Assembly (NCBI RefSeq): GCF_954871325.1
Contig: NC_088775.1
Span: 65,139,561-65,203,560 of the forward strand
DNA: 64,000 nt
From: Gordionus sp. m RMFG-2023
Taxonomy: Eukaryota > Nematomorpha > Gordioida > Chordodea > Parachordodidae
Reading direction: 5' to 3'
Shown here: one piece after another, positions 46,480 to 59,159 of the stretch
Layout of the letters: every line of letters starts with the position of its first letter
How positions within the stretch are numbered: position 1 is the first letter of the stretch
Notes under the pieces: generated by a model
Database searches by the model: none
Told to the model about the DNA's origin: nothing
What the model saw: only the letters and a program-made list of their open reading frames with translations
Made by a program: the position numbers and the translations under genes

Positions 46480-47250
46480 ATCAATTTTGGCATATAGAAT
46501 AACTAGGTTGCCAATTGAGACTTTCTATATTAATTTCAAAATTACTCACAAGCATTGCATCGAGCATATATAAGATAAGATAAACTATTGAGTGATGAGC
46601 ATGATTAAGTGATAGTTAGAATTACTTGTTTTGCAAGCATTGGTATTTTCATTCCAATTTGGACATTTAGCTCAATAATGCTGGCAGAAATAATTTGAGA
46701 GATGCTTAGGATCTGGCTTCTCATTTAAAGTGTTTTGCTTCATGAGAAAATAGTTCCTGCAATTTTATATAAAATTTAGTTAGCTTAATACTTCTAAAAA
46801 AACTCAATATGATAAAGATCTAGTCAAACTAAAAGGTACTAAATTATAATTGATTATTTAGAAGAGAAGAATTAATATAATTTACAGATAATAAATATAA
46901 TATCCCTAAGTGCATTGAATTAGTAAATATACTCTATATTTTCAAAAATTATGAATTATTATTAAGGCAGTCTTGCTTGCTAATAAAATTCATCAATGTT
47001 GCGAAACAAATTAAATCACATTTTTATTCTTTCTCATTGTTGAAATTTGTATATCAATTTTTTTTTGTTAGGATTATTGAATAATTTTGTATTACTAAAA
47101 ATTGAATGGCCCATAAACATCAGGTGCATCTCCTGGAAAAATTAAGGTAACTATAATGTATCTAGTTACACTTTGAACAATGTAACTTATTAAAGTAACA
47201 AGTTATTAAAAAGTAACTTTTATTTTCCATGTTGTCAGTAAAATAAAATG
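46480..47250 (+). repeat. Segmental repeat, copy A
   Basis: It shares extended similarity with 51480-51810 plus 54359-54730, for example TTTGGACAT...AGTCGATGG-like stretches, TTAGTTAGCTTAATACTTCT/AAAAAAACTCA, TAATATAATTTA-AGATAATAAATAT and GAAAAAATTAAGGTAACTAT. It continues on the other side of the hAT at 47251-48845. It may be an old non-coding transposon family, because it ends in AAGGTAACTATAATGTA-type sequence like hAT termini. Confidence 0.7.
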
Positions 47251-48845
47251 TAGTGTTGTTAAAGTAACTAGTTCAAATTACATTTTTGCAAAAAATAACT
47301 GTAAATAATTATATTTTAAAAATTGTAACTAGTAACTGTACTGTAACTAGTTATATTCTTTGGAATGTAACTGCCAAAAGTAACTAGTTACTTTAAAAAA
47401 AATTATGTATAAATCGAAATAATATATTCTAGTTTAATTTTATTTTTAATATGTTTTTTTAAAAATAATATAACTATTTATTAAAATAATACTATATCTA
47501 ATTCTATGTATATAATTAAAAGAAGAGAAATAAAATAAATAATGTATTTAGGTTTGGTTAGGCAGGGCTTAATGACCCATGTATAGATATACATTTGGAT
47601 CGACAAATTTTGATTAATATTCTTTGTCATAGGTAGAAGCCTTTTTTGGATCACCTGTGATTAAACATAACCTTTGCACATTGTTTTGAATAATTTTAGG
47701 GCTTGGGGTCCAAATGATCCACAGGTGTCTGAGACTACCAGAACAAACAAAAGATTATTAAGGTGGTTATATTTATTTGTTTTTGTATTTTCAGAGAGTT
47801 GAAATAAAAAGATCTGGCAAAGCAATCTACACATGTATAATTCCAAGCGAGGGGTATACCTTGGTTCCAAGGGACTAGCTTTGTACTATATTAATTTTAA
47901 TAAATTTAAAATTTTGTTTAAATGTCTGATTGTGTTAGCAAAGGATATGTCCAAATAGATTTTCTTTTCTCAAATTGTTACATTGCTGGGTTTTATAATT
48001 TTGTAACCAAATTCAAGTAATAAACCTATTTTTTAATATTATATTTCCTTACAAATTTAGCACAATATTATCGATATTTTTTGCCCTCAAGTTGCTGACA
48101 ATATTTATACTCTGGAATTTCATAAGTTATAAATGTATTTTTTTTTAAATTTTACTAAATTAGAGCATAAAACTTTATATAAGGAAAAACAAATTTAGAT
48201 TATTTTGGAATTAAATAATTTTTGTATAAAATGCTAAATTAGTCTTCATTAATTACTAATAAGAAAAGACAGAGACTATGAAAGAAAAACGAAATATTAT
48301 AATGCAGATATCAAATATCATTTCCTTCAACAAAAGATTAATCAAATAACCATAATTCTATAGGCTAATTTAATTTTTTGAAAATTGGGGAATTATCTAG
48401 GGTATTTTTGTCATGGTCCTCTTGTTCAGGATTTTTTTGCCTTCTAAAAAAATAGGTAAATTCTATGATCTAAGGTAATGCATATAAAAAAATAAATTAT
48501 CTAATACCCTTCCCTTATTATTCTTATTATCACAATTTTCTTGACAAAAAAAACTCCAATATTATACTGCTCTATTTGAATTAACATTAAAAAAAATATA
48601 TTTGCAATAAGTTTAAAATGAATATTTGTAACAACTATATATATTAATATCATATTTACAAATATTTGAGTGAAAAAATTATTAATAATACATAACCTGA
48701 AACCCATGTTTAGAATTAATAGACCATTTTAAAATTTATAAGAGCTAGAAAGTAACTTATAATGTAACTGTATCTAGTTATATTTTTACCAATGTAACTA
48801 GTAATTGTAACTAGTTATGTTTCAAAAGTAACTTTAACAACACTA
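47251..48845. mobile_element. hAT transposon, non-autonomous
   Basis: Inverted termini TAGTGTTGTTAAAGTAACTA and TAGTGTTGTTAAAGTTACTT, flanked by a perfect 8-bp duplication ATAAAATG (47243-47250 and 48846-48853). Subterminal regions repeat GTAACTAGTTAC/AACTAGTTA. No transposase was recognised. The interior holds a stretch (47530-47880) with similarity to 49990-50220. The first 12 bases of the terminus equal those of the foldback element at 195-3557, so both could use one transposase. Confidence 0.92.
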
Positions 48846-48853
48846 ATAAAATG

Positions 48854-51479
48854 TATCCAAATGTTGCAAAAGCTTCAATCAGAAATTTTTTAACCTCTAA
48901 TTATTGAATATTGAAATATTTTTATCATTTAAAAAAAATGTGTTTATTATAGTCTAAAATATTAAATCCATCTTCTTAAACATTAAACACCAAAATGGAT
49001 TATTTCTCATATATATTTTGAATTATAAATAAAATTTTGGGTCATTATTTTATAAGATCAATGCATTTAATTTTGGTGAATATTAACTATATTTATCTAA
49101 TGGATAATAGTTTTATTATTTCCCATTCATAAAAATTATTTTATTACAAAAAAACACCTATAAACTTAATCTCTTCTTACCATTAATAATACAGATTCAT
49201 TTTGCACCCTTTAATCAAGATTATTTAATTTTTGATTTTGTATAAAAATACTAATTAATCTTTTTAACCAATTCATTACTATTCTCATTCACCAAAATAA
49301 ATTGCGATATAAATAAACTTATAAATTACCTTTTAAAAAATATATTTTTTAAGATAATAAATCAATTTTTATTAAAAAGAATTTAAAACAAAATATGTTT
49401 ATTCAAAAGAAAACAAATCACGATTATAAAATATATAGCTCATACAAGGAAAATTTAAAATAGCGCATACAATGAAAATTTAAAAAGTAATAGTATTAAT
49501 CTTTCTTTGGTGATGACCAGGAATTCTTTAAATATTTTAAAATCGTAACGTAAGATTTCAAAGCTAATTTTTTGTATGATCAAAAATGCCTTTGAAATTT
49601 TTTGGGCTCCATTGGTGAATGAGTTTGATTAAGAATTTCGCCTCTTTTCAGAATGAAAAGTTGTTGAAACCACAATTGTTATGGATATATTGTTTGTGGT
49701 TAAGTGAATGTCAATGCATGTAAAGTCCAAGTATTTGTGTTTTCGTATAGAGTTAAGTGTATCCAATAGGTCGAGAATTATTTATAACTGAAGTATTGCG
49801 AGGTTCAAGATGTGAAGGAACATCTGCTTTGAATTAAATGGTTTTCTTGTGTCTCATATACTTGTATCTATTGATGTGTCATCTTAATTTGTTTTTAATA
49901 TGTACATCTTTTGTTTAAGATTTGATAATTTGTTTTTTAAATATTAAAAATTTTTTAAATTATTTTAAAAAAGAAGATATTTAAATTGAGTTAACAGGAC
50001 TTAATGATCCATTGAAAATACAGTTGTAATTCCATATTTCGATAGATATTCTTTGCAATAATTAATACTATTAACTCTCTTTTGAATAGTCATTATTGAA
50101 GTTTATAATAAATTTTTTAAGTGACTGTATTTGTTAGTTTTTGAATTTTATATAGAAAAGGGTCGGGTAAAATGATCTATGTAATCCAAGGGGTATACTT
50201 TTGTTTCAAGGAATTAGGGCTCATTCCATCTGTCTGGGCCAGGGTGAGGCTTTATGGTTCCACTAAGGAAGATGATGATTTTATAAGAATTTAAAATAAA
50301 TTTGACGCAAATTTGAAAATTGTATAGACACTTTTCTATTTATGTTAATGGAACTTTGACTATTCTCCTTTGAATTTGACCACTTAATAGTTTATTATGA
50401 AACATATTTATAGGCTCAGCAAGTAAAATTATAGATTTACAATATGTCGGTTTTGTTATTTTATATATGCAATATGTGAGTGGCTACACTAGCCTTTATA
50501 ATATCAGAGGGCTTAAAAATATTTTTTTTTTAAATTACCTGATTATTTTTCAAAATTATTTTTTTAAAGGTATTTTTAAAAAATTTCAAATTTTCAAGGA
50601 AATTTTCAAATATTTTAGGGGATCCTTTAATGACGCTATTGCATATATGATTTTATATGTGCAATAAGTATTATTCAAATGGGGTGTATAGGGGCAAAAC
50701 CTCATGAAATCGATGCCGCTAGAAAAATTTGCCCACGACCGCATAAATAATTGCCAGTTCGCCCCAGTGTCCTGCTAATTTAAACAAGACTGTCTTCGTT
50801 TTTGAAAATTTCTCATGGATCGCAATACAAAACGCGAATGCTCAATTTGGAATAGCCAGGCATAAATCAATCAAGGCAATATTTGTCTTGCAAGATTATG
50901 GTCGCTATTTTGTGTCTTAGCTACCATGTACGTCAAGGGTACCATTTGTCCCATATTTTGCGGTATAACTCCAGAAAAATTATTCCGCAAAGGCGAAGCA
51001 AGCCTCATCACCCCATAATCCTAGATTATGTTTTAAAAAAATTGATTATTTTTTGCATTTTATTTATCTCCCCAAAAGACATGTAAAAAAATTTAACGCA
51101 TATCTTTTTTTATTAATTCGTGTTTAAAACTTACTAATCCGATTATGAATGTTTATGAATATAAGGAAGATCAAACCCTTATTAGATATATGATAAAAAA
51201 GATTTGTAGAAATGATAGACATACATATTTTGTTTTTTTTGTGAGTGACTATTACTTCTAATATATATATATATTAACCCTAACCCATATCTCTCTGGCT
51301 TGGATCACTAGCTACTCACCGTATTTTTTATATATTGTTTAAAAATATCAGTTTCTAAAATGAAAATTTTATTTAATTTTATATAATTTATAATTTAAAG
51401 GCAAATTATCTAAATATTTATAACTTATATATTAAATATTCAAAATAAATAGACTATTTATTTAAAGCTGAATTATTTT
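48854..51479. other. Non-coding stretch with a dispersed repeat
   Basis: 49990-50220 shares GGACTTAATGAYCCAT, ATTCTTTG, TTTTTGTATTTT...AGA and CCAAGGGGTATACYTTKGTT with 47530-47880 inside the hAT, the same order and spacing. 50690-51030 is GC-richer (CGCCCCAGTGTCCTG, CGCAAAGGCGAAGCAAGCC) without a recognisable protein. The rest is AT-rich and empty. Confidence 0.45.
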
Positions 51480-52173
51480 TAATGATTGAACTTTTTCAAT
51501 GTTAAATTTCGAAATTATTCACATTTGGATTGTAATTGAGCTTACGTATGATAAGATAAATTTTGAGCGATGAACAATGAAGTTAACTTAAAAATCGCTC
51601 GTTTTACGAGAGTAAGATTATTTCCTCCAATTTGGACATAAAGTCGATGGACTGAACAGGATACGAAACAATATATCTGGCAGGAATATTATAATATTTG
51701 CTTACTATTTCGGACTTCAATTTAGTTTTTACAATTTTTGATAAAATTAAGTAAGCTTAATACTTCCAAAAAAACTCAGTTTGATAAATATTTAGTCGAA
51801 GGCCAATATAAGGGAGACTGGGACTAGTTGAACCAATTTTTGTGTAGGTATTATAAAGAACAACATGAATCAATATCTATAATTATTTTTAAGAATAAAA
51901 TCATATTTTTAAAATTTTTTTGTAAAAGTGGAAATTTTGCCCAACAAGCCCTAATAGCGGGGTTAGGCAAACCACTTCTTCAAAGGGCTTCTTAAACCAT
52001 TGGTTTTTTTAGGCTAATAATAAAGTGAAATGCATTTTTATTTATTAATAATGATATGTTTAGAATAACTTTCTATTGTTTTATTGTTCAAAATATCATA
52101 AAACTTTTAAATTGAATCTAATTATTTATAAAAATTAAACTTAATTTTGGTTAATTTAATAAATAGTTTGAAC

Positions 52174-53866
52174 CAGGGATGTGAACCCAGACCAGGATCT
52201 TGAACCCTCCAGAACCATCGTATTTTGGCTGTACCCGAACCCGGACCCGAACTTTTTTTAAAAATGAAGGGTTCTGGGTGTCATAATAAAATTTTATTAA
52301 AAAAATTTTAAAAATAATAAAATTTTATTTTATTAACTTTTTTTCGTGGAATCATTTTTTTCGCGTAAAAAATGTAAAAAGAAACAAACCATAAATTAAT
52401 TTCAATAAAAATTGATTCCGCCAAAAGTTTAGAGAGATCTAGGAATAAATATACAGTATATAAAAGGAATTTATAATATTGAGAAATTTAGCACATTAAA
52501 TAAATTTCATATTTTTATAAGAAATGTTTATGCAATTAACTATGGATAATGGTGCTAATCTTGTAAGATCAATTAAATTATTAAATAAATGTTCACTGGA
52601 AGAGAAGGATAATATAGACGATGATGATGATAATTATGACATAAATGAAATTAATTTACAGGAGATAATAGAAGATTTCTCCACAAATATACATTGCATC
52701 AGATGTGCAGCCCATACTCTACAATTGGCTATTAATGATTGCCTAAAAAATATTCGCTTTAAAACTATCATTGATAAAGCAAGGGATGTTGCAAAATATT
52801 TAAGAGCTCCCACAATTGCAAGAATATTAAAATCGATAAAAAGGTCAATGGCAATATTAGATTATACAACACGTTGGTCCTCAATTTGTATGAGCCAGAA
52901 CGTTTAAGTTTGAAGATTTCTATTACTGATTGCATGTGAAGTCGTTTTGTCGGAAGATGATTGATACCAAATAAAGGACCTTACTAGTATATTTCCTATA
53001 AAAATAAAAACTTTAAGATCACAATCATAATAATTATGTTTATCTGATTTATATGGCATATATGGATTAGATGCCGATTAGATTTAGAAAGATTTATTAG
53101 TCCTTTTCATATGAAATATTAAAAAATATGAATTGAGAAAAATATTGTTGTATATGCTTCTATATATTTCTCGATATTAAGTTTTATTGAGTATTGAGCA
53201 AAAATAGATTGCTAAAGACCATCTTAAGGATTTATGGTATGCGCAAAATTCCATTATTTACAACATATTGGATGCTGTTGTAGTGATAATAATGAAATGA
53301 TAGCAACATTAATTGAAATTTTACTTTTAGATAGAGAAAAAAACATTAAATTATCATCAAATAGAAAGGAGGAACAAAAATTACCTATTACATCTTTAAT
53401 AGAAAAGTTCTCAGGTAAAGAGAATAAATAAGGATATGAATATTTTAAAATTCTGGGAAGAAGATTCTTCAATATAGAATTATATATCTTTTGTAAAATC
53501 GTCATGGCTGTACCGGCGACACAATAATTTATGTATTATAAAGATAACTATCTACTATAGGTCAGCATAGAACGTGCATTTTCTTCTTTGAATTATATAT
53601 TGTCTTATTTACTTGGAAATCTCAAGGATATAGTATATATTTTAGAAAATTTTATGATTGTGCGATTGAATAAAATATTTAAAATATAAAATATTTCATT
53701 TTTAAATATTTTATTTGTAAAAGAATACATATTGATTATAATAATAAATGAAAAAAAAGTTTATTTTGAGTCATTTTTTTTATGTTTTCTAAACCCAGAC
53801 CCTTTTTTAAATTTTATTCCTGTCCCGAACCTGGACTCTTTTTTTGTCGAAGGGTTCACATCCCTG
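52174..53866 (+). mobile_element. hAT transposon nested in the 51811-54358 element
   Basis: Inverted termini CAGGGATGTGAACCC, with a perfect 8-bp duplication GTTTGAAC (52166-52173 and 53867-53874). Subterminal motifs include GAACCCGGACCCGAAC and CCCGAACCTGGAC. Transposase remnants lie on the plus strand at 52524-53680. CAGGG termini and duplication length identify hAT. Confidence 0.94.
52524..53680 (+). pseudogene. hAT transposase (broken)
   Basis: 52524-52907 reads TMDNGANLVRSIKLLNKC, HCIRCAAHTLQLAINDCL, IIDKARDVAKYLRAPTIARI and LDYTTRWSSICM, the hAT DDE-core region (DNGANM, RCxAHxLQLxVxD, TRWSS) of BED-type hAT transposases. 53560-53680 reads VSIERAFSSLNYILSYLLGN followed by LKD, the C-terminal dimerisation block. 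The region between them has stops and frame changes, so the gene is dead. The N-terminal BED finger is not visible. Confidence 0.9.
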
Positions 53867-54730
53867 GTTTGAACATATAAAATATTTATTGAAGTTTAAA
53901 CATATAAATGTAGGACTATTTATAATTTTATTGGATTTTCATTTTCACACCGTATGTAATAATTATAAAAATAATGATTCAATGAATATGGTTTAACAAG
54001 CCCCGCTGGATTTAAATTTACTAACCATGATTGAAATAATATCTAGGCATAATAAATACTCGTAAAACTTTCTCAAATGATAAAAGAATGTTATAACTAC
54101 TTATTTATATATAAATGATTATATATTTTAATAAAAATTATAATTCTGCCATATAAAAATCTTTTGAATTTTAAATCAAAATTTAATTTCTTAAACAAAA
54201 TTTTTAATAATTAATCATTTCAAAAGATTTTTTGCCTATAGATGCATACTAATAAAAGCTATATTAGAATAAAATTTAAATCTTCTAGTCTATTTAATTT
54301 TAAAACTAGATTGTGGTTTGCCAAGCACCGGGGTTTACCTAACCCAGTTTCTTCTACTTAAATATACTTAATTATTTATAAGAAAGAAATAATATAATTT
54401 AAGGATAATAAATATATTGTCCTGAAATGCATTGATATTAGAAATACATCTTTTATTTTTAATAATTATGAATTAACAATTAATGCAGATTATTTGTAGG
54501 ATTCGTATTGGTTATGAAATTTATCATTGAGCAGAAGTGGATATAATTTTTAATTTTTATTATAATGTGAGAATTAAATTTTTTTAATATTAGGGTTAAT
54601 ATTATTTTGGTATCAGTTAAAATTAAGCTACTATGAGTATGTGCAGCTCTGGAAAAAATTAAGGTAACTATAATGTAATTAGTTACCTTTTGCTAATGTT
54701 ATTGCTGGTAAAATAATATGCATATAAATA

Positions 54731-55494
54731 TTCTATAAAGCGCCTAAAAATATGTTTAATTTAATGTTTTAAAAAATTTAATATCAAAAAATAATATACA
54801 TACAGCGCCAACTAACAGATTTTTTTATATATAATTTATAAATAATAAATTAACTTCGGTGTCAATAAGATAAAATATATCTACATTTAAATGAATATAA
54901 AATATATAAAATACATTTAAATATACAAAAAAATTATAAATTTCAAACACTCTAAAATTGTTGTAAAAATATCTGCTTCATTTAAAAATCCATTAATTAC
55001 GGCAAAATTTGAATAATTTTAATGATATATTTAGCAATAAAGCCGTAAAATATATTTACAATTTTTAGCTAGATGTAAATAGCTATAGCATAATGTTATT
55101 ATTTAATAACAAAGATTCTTCTGATTGCAATCGCCCGCAATGTAAAACAATGTCTAATAATGTTTCCACCAATTGATTTTCGAAAATTTTTTTCAAAATA
55201 TTTGGACAGCTTTTATAATTTTCATTCAAAATATATCTTTTTAGAGGTTCATAATATTTTAAAATATGGCGAGTATTAGTGATAACCATTTGATAGGGAC
55301 ATATCGTAACTACTAACCATTCCATATATTCTTGGTCAGTGCTTGACATTTGTTGAAATAGGAATTAATTATTGCTTCTTCATAATTTGAAAATATAGGG
55401 TTATGCAGATGAATTGCTTTTGCTCAAAATAATAAATAAATTAATTATCTTATAGAAGTAATCCGGATGATTTAATTAAGTGGGGAATAAAATT
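54731..55494 (-). pseudogene. AT-rich stretch with a hAT-like transposase fragment (55349-55083)
   Basis: The minus-strand frame 55349-55083 reads YMEWLVVTICPYQMVITNTR, HILKYYEPLKRYILNENYKS and CPNILKKIFENQLVETLLD. This fits the TRWLxLxxxVxRxLxxxxPLKxYF...PxxLxxFFExxL region of hAT-like transposases, with EWL in place of RWL. No element ends were found around it. The rest of the interval is AT-rich and empty. Confidence 0.5.
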
Positions 55495-56090
55495 TTAAAC
55501 TATTAAAAAATATCCTCCTTAGCCCCCTCCCTATCCCCTGTCCCCCCAAAATGTATGCTTATATTTTAAACAATAATTTTAAAGAAAGAATGTAAAAGTT
55601 AATAATTTTTTAAACTAAAACTCTTGACTATAATTCATATTTTTGTGGAAAAAAGCTTTATATATAAAAAAAACCAAAAATCTTTTTTAAAAAATGAAAT
55701 ATAAGCCAAAGATAAGTCTTGAAACAAAAGTGAAATTTTATTAAATAATATAATATATAAGGGAATTACTTTAATTTATTCTTCTTAATAAAAGTAAAAT
55801 TTAATTATAAATTTTAAAAAAAATTAACGCACAATTACAAACAGTGGAATATTATGATTTGTAGATTTACAGTATATCTAATTTTATCTAATATCGTATA
55901 ACAATCAAATAATTTTATCCATGAGAAAATATCTTTTAAAGAATGTATATGAAAATGGTAATTCTATATTTGTTAAATTAATAAACATATCAATTAATAT
56001 TTAATTTTCTACCAAAATCATCCTAAGAAAATTGATTCAATTTCAAGTGAAAATAGAGTATTAGAAATATTAAGTAACAATCATGAAAAT
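55495..56090 (+). repeat. Left palindrome arm, outer part (hAT 5' region)
   Basis: The reverse complement of about 61140-61820, e.g. CCCCTGTCCCCCCAAAATGT, AGTCTTGAAACAAAAGTGAA and AACAATCATGAAAAT. It is separated from its continuation (59160-59890) by the copia-like element. Confidence 0.85.
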
Positions 56091-59000
56091 TGTTAAATTG
56101 CGAGGTTTTGACTTTCTAAATAAACAAAGAAATAACATAAAATAATAAATATATCAATTTTGAAACAACAATATAATTTAAAGTTTCCTTTATTCAAATA
56201 AACAAAGAAATAACATAAAATAATAAATATATCAATTTTGAAACAACAATATAATTTAAAGTTTCCTTTATTCATAACTATTAAAATTAATTATACAATA
56301 ATAAATTATACAGTAAAAACATAAAATTAAAGTTAAAAGTAAAAATTAAAAGAAAACTTTTGCATATATAATACTCGTCAGATTACTAACAATATACATA
56401 TTTAAATTTTATTTATATAAAAAAAACTATTTTCCATGAATATTCAAATTTATATAAACAAAACTATATTAAATAAATGCAAACAAAACTAATACAATTC
56501 TAAATATTACAACACCCTTCCACTTAAGTTGGACCAATCCTTCTGCAAATAGTCAACTTTTCTTTCGATTTCTGTTTTACTGATTTTGCATCTTCACCAA
56601 AGCTAGTCTTCTTAATCTTTTAAGTCTTCTAGTATTCTTAGTTCACTCGATTGCACATATTGGATTACCACTTTATTGCCTTTACAATCTTTAAATAACC
56701 GTAGATTCTGTTTACTAATTAGCTCTTTATCTCTGTAAGCGATTGACGAACTTGATAAACGCATGCTTTTCAACTATTCCCGATTGCTAGGCAATTAGAT
56801 ACTATTCTCTCTTTACAATCCTTTAAATTCTCTTAATTGTTCAATTCTTTTGCTTGTTTCTAACGTTCTCTTGTAATGAACGATTAGCGCCTTATCTCGG
56901 TAACTGATGGACGATTATTGGTAACTATTAACGGTTGCAGCCTGAAAGTTTTGCCCAGTTGCTCTTGCTAGTCACCTATTTCTAACGTTCTTTAGCCATA
57001 AATATTATCGCTTTATCTTTGTCACCGATTTATAATCATTGTTAACGATTAGCGATTCCCTTTAAACTATCCATAATTTCTGTACCGATACTGATGGCCG
57101 ACTTCTGTGTCTTCGGAGATCGTTTGTTTTTGCCGATATATGGATTCTGTTGTTTATCTATCCTATCTTGATCTTAGTCTTTAATTTTAATGTCCACGTC
57201 GTCCTTAAATATTCTAACCTTTCATAACTTCTGAAATATTCTATCACCTTTCCTACATTCATTCTTAAATTTTAAATACATAGTCCAATATACTAATAAA
57301 TTATATAAATATGTCAAATTCGTTTTAATGTATAAGTTTATCTAGTCGAATTCTCCCTATGTATTAAATTGTCTAAATTTTCCTAACTCCTGAATTATTT
57401 GCTTCTTAAATTTATAATACGTACTAAATACATTATATAATTATGCCAAATTCTAACACCCCTTTACCCTCTATGAAGCCTAGTTGCATATCTTTATTGT
57501 ATCATTTGCCTTTGGTCGTCCTTTAGCTATTGATCATGATTTTCTTTTCAGCCATGTCTAATACTAAATTTATTTTTAAAATTATTTTATTAATCTTTAT
57601 CTAAAAATCTTATTCTAAAATATATATCAAAATATCTTTTTCTTTTTTTTTTAAAAAAAAATATCATTGTGCATTTATTTCCTCATACTTTATGCACTCT
57701 TGGACACTTAAGTCTTTAAGGAAAAACATAATATCTATTTGTTTTTTTCTCCTTCAGCTCATATCGGTTGTTAAAAAAAACTACTGAAATGTATACATCT
57801 CTTTTCATACATACGTTGTTGAGAAATCAATGAAGTCTAATCATTATAGTTTTCGCCACTTTGTTGAACAACCACTGAACTCTAATCAGCATGGTTTTCA
57901 CACCTACGTTTTTTTAACCACCTATGAAATCTAATCTTTATAATACTTCACACACCCGTTGTCGAAAGCAACTGATGTATATGTTTCTAACGCCTGTTTT
58001 TATTTTTACTATTATTAGAATAATGTTGTATAATTGGTAATCTTATTACTGATCCAAAATAAAAACCCGATTCTATTTCGATTGCGGCATGAATTTTCTA
58101 ATGATGTAAGCCGCACTAAGATTTTGTTTATCAACAACCTAATATTTTACTAAATATTATCAATTTATGCGTATCTTATTCACATACAGATCATTGAGGC
58201 TGTTTTATCTCTCGCAGCCCTTAAAATAAAAGTTATACGTAAATCTTTAATAAGAATTCTATTACAACATCAACATATTATCTAACAATAAATGTATCTT
58301 ATTCTCCGAATTCTTTAAATTATCGTATCTTTTAAGAACCATTTGTATTCGATTCTTTACTTTTAATCTTCGCATATTTTCAATTGTACTATATTTTTAC
58401 AAATAAATTTAAACTTATAATAATTTCTAAAATCTAAAATATCTTATAGTCCAAATTAGAATCCGTTGTTTTCTAAATTAACCAGTAACTTCTATCTTAA
58501 CTATAAATTTCAAAAATTATCACCTTTAAATAACTATAATAACAACTTCTTTATATCTTTTCTACTTAAATGCTACCTTTATAATTCTTTGTTTTTCATT
58601 TAAGATAATTATATCCCTACACAATTTTTTATCTTAATCTTAACAATATTTACAAATATATTCCTATAAAATGAGCTACCGTAAAATAATTTCTTACTTT
58701 TTCAATTTTTATCTTTGGAATATTTGCCTTATAATGCAGTGTGACAACATTCCTTGTCACCATGTATAATCATTGTTTGGCATTAGACTGATTTTTTTAA
58801 ATTGCCCCGGAACGCGTCCACCTTCAACACCAATGTTAAATTGCTAGTTTTTGTCTTCTAAATAAATAAAGAAATAAGATTAAATAATTAATATATCAAT
58901 TTTGAAAACGATAATATAATTTAAAGTTTCTTTTATTCATAACTATTAATTATACAATAATAAATTATACAGTAAAAATATTATAAAATTAAAAAGAAAA

Positions 59001-59157
59001 AGAAAACTAAAAAAAATAAAAAGTGATATCTTTCTATATAAAATCATATTTCTATATAAAATCATATTATATAGTATAATTATATGCATAATATAATACT
59101 CGTCGGATTATTAACAATATAAATATTTAAATTTTACATGAACTCTAAATATTCAAC
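56091..59157 (-). mobile_element. Second copy of the non-autonomous Ty1/copia-like LTR element (fossil)
   Basis: LTRs lie at 56091-56514 and 58834 to about 59157. Each begins TGTTAAATTGC on the plus strand; the left ends ACAACA. In minus orientation TTGGTGTTGAAGGTGGAC, a primer-binding-site-like sequence, follows the right LTR, and AAGTGGAAGGGTG, a polypurine-tract-like stretch, precedes the left. The interior has no gag or pol and is homologous to that of 25758-29083 (CACCCTTCCACTTAAGTTGG, AACGTTCTCTTGTAAT, CGATTGACGA, the TTGTTGAACAACCACTGAAC block at 57760-57990). The left LTR has an internal 78-bp tandem duplication (56118-56273). Confidence 0.82.
56118..56273 (+). repeat. 78-bp tandem duplication inside the left LTR
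   Basis: Two adjacent, apparently identical copies begin AAATAAACAAAGAAATAACA. The right LTR has a single copy, so the duplication arose after insertion and recently. Confidence 0.9.
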
Positions 59158-59159
59158 TT

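Larger units (their letters stand above)
51811..54358. mobile_element. TIR element of unassigned superfamily, host of a nested hAT
   Basis: The left end GGGAGACTGGGACTAGTTGA and the inverted right end AGAAGAAACTGGGTTAGGTA share ACTGGG...TAG.T.AACC. Inner sequences also pair: AACAAGCCC-TAAT-AGCGGGG at about 51942 against CCAGCGGGGCTTGTTAAACC at about 53990. The flanks (ATATA / TAAATA) suggest a TA- or TTAA-like target but are not decisive. No transposase was seen outside the nested hAT, so it is probably non-autonomous. Confidence 0.6.
51480..54730 (+). repeat. Segmental repeat, copy B (interrupted)
   Basis: The outer parts, 51480-51810 and 54359-54730, align with copy A at 46480-47250. Copy B lacks the hAT seen in A (its site reads GGTAAAATAATATGCATATA without insertion). 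It carries an inserted 2.5-kb element at about 51811-54358 that is absent from A. Confidence 0.7.

Noticed and set aside
50460-50667. Palindromic-looking ATATGCAATATG...GCATATATGATTTTATATGTGCAATA segment and a 66-residue frame
   Set aside because: The inverted match is short and AT-rich, and the frame is Phe/Lys low complexity.
50690-51030. GC-richer island as a possible gene
   Set aside because: Both strands were read; no conserved motif or splice-consistent frame was found.
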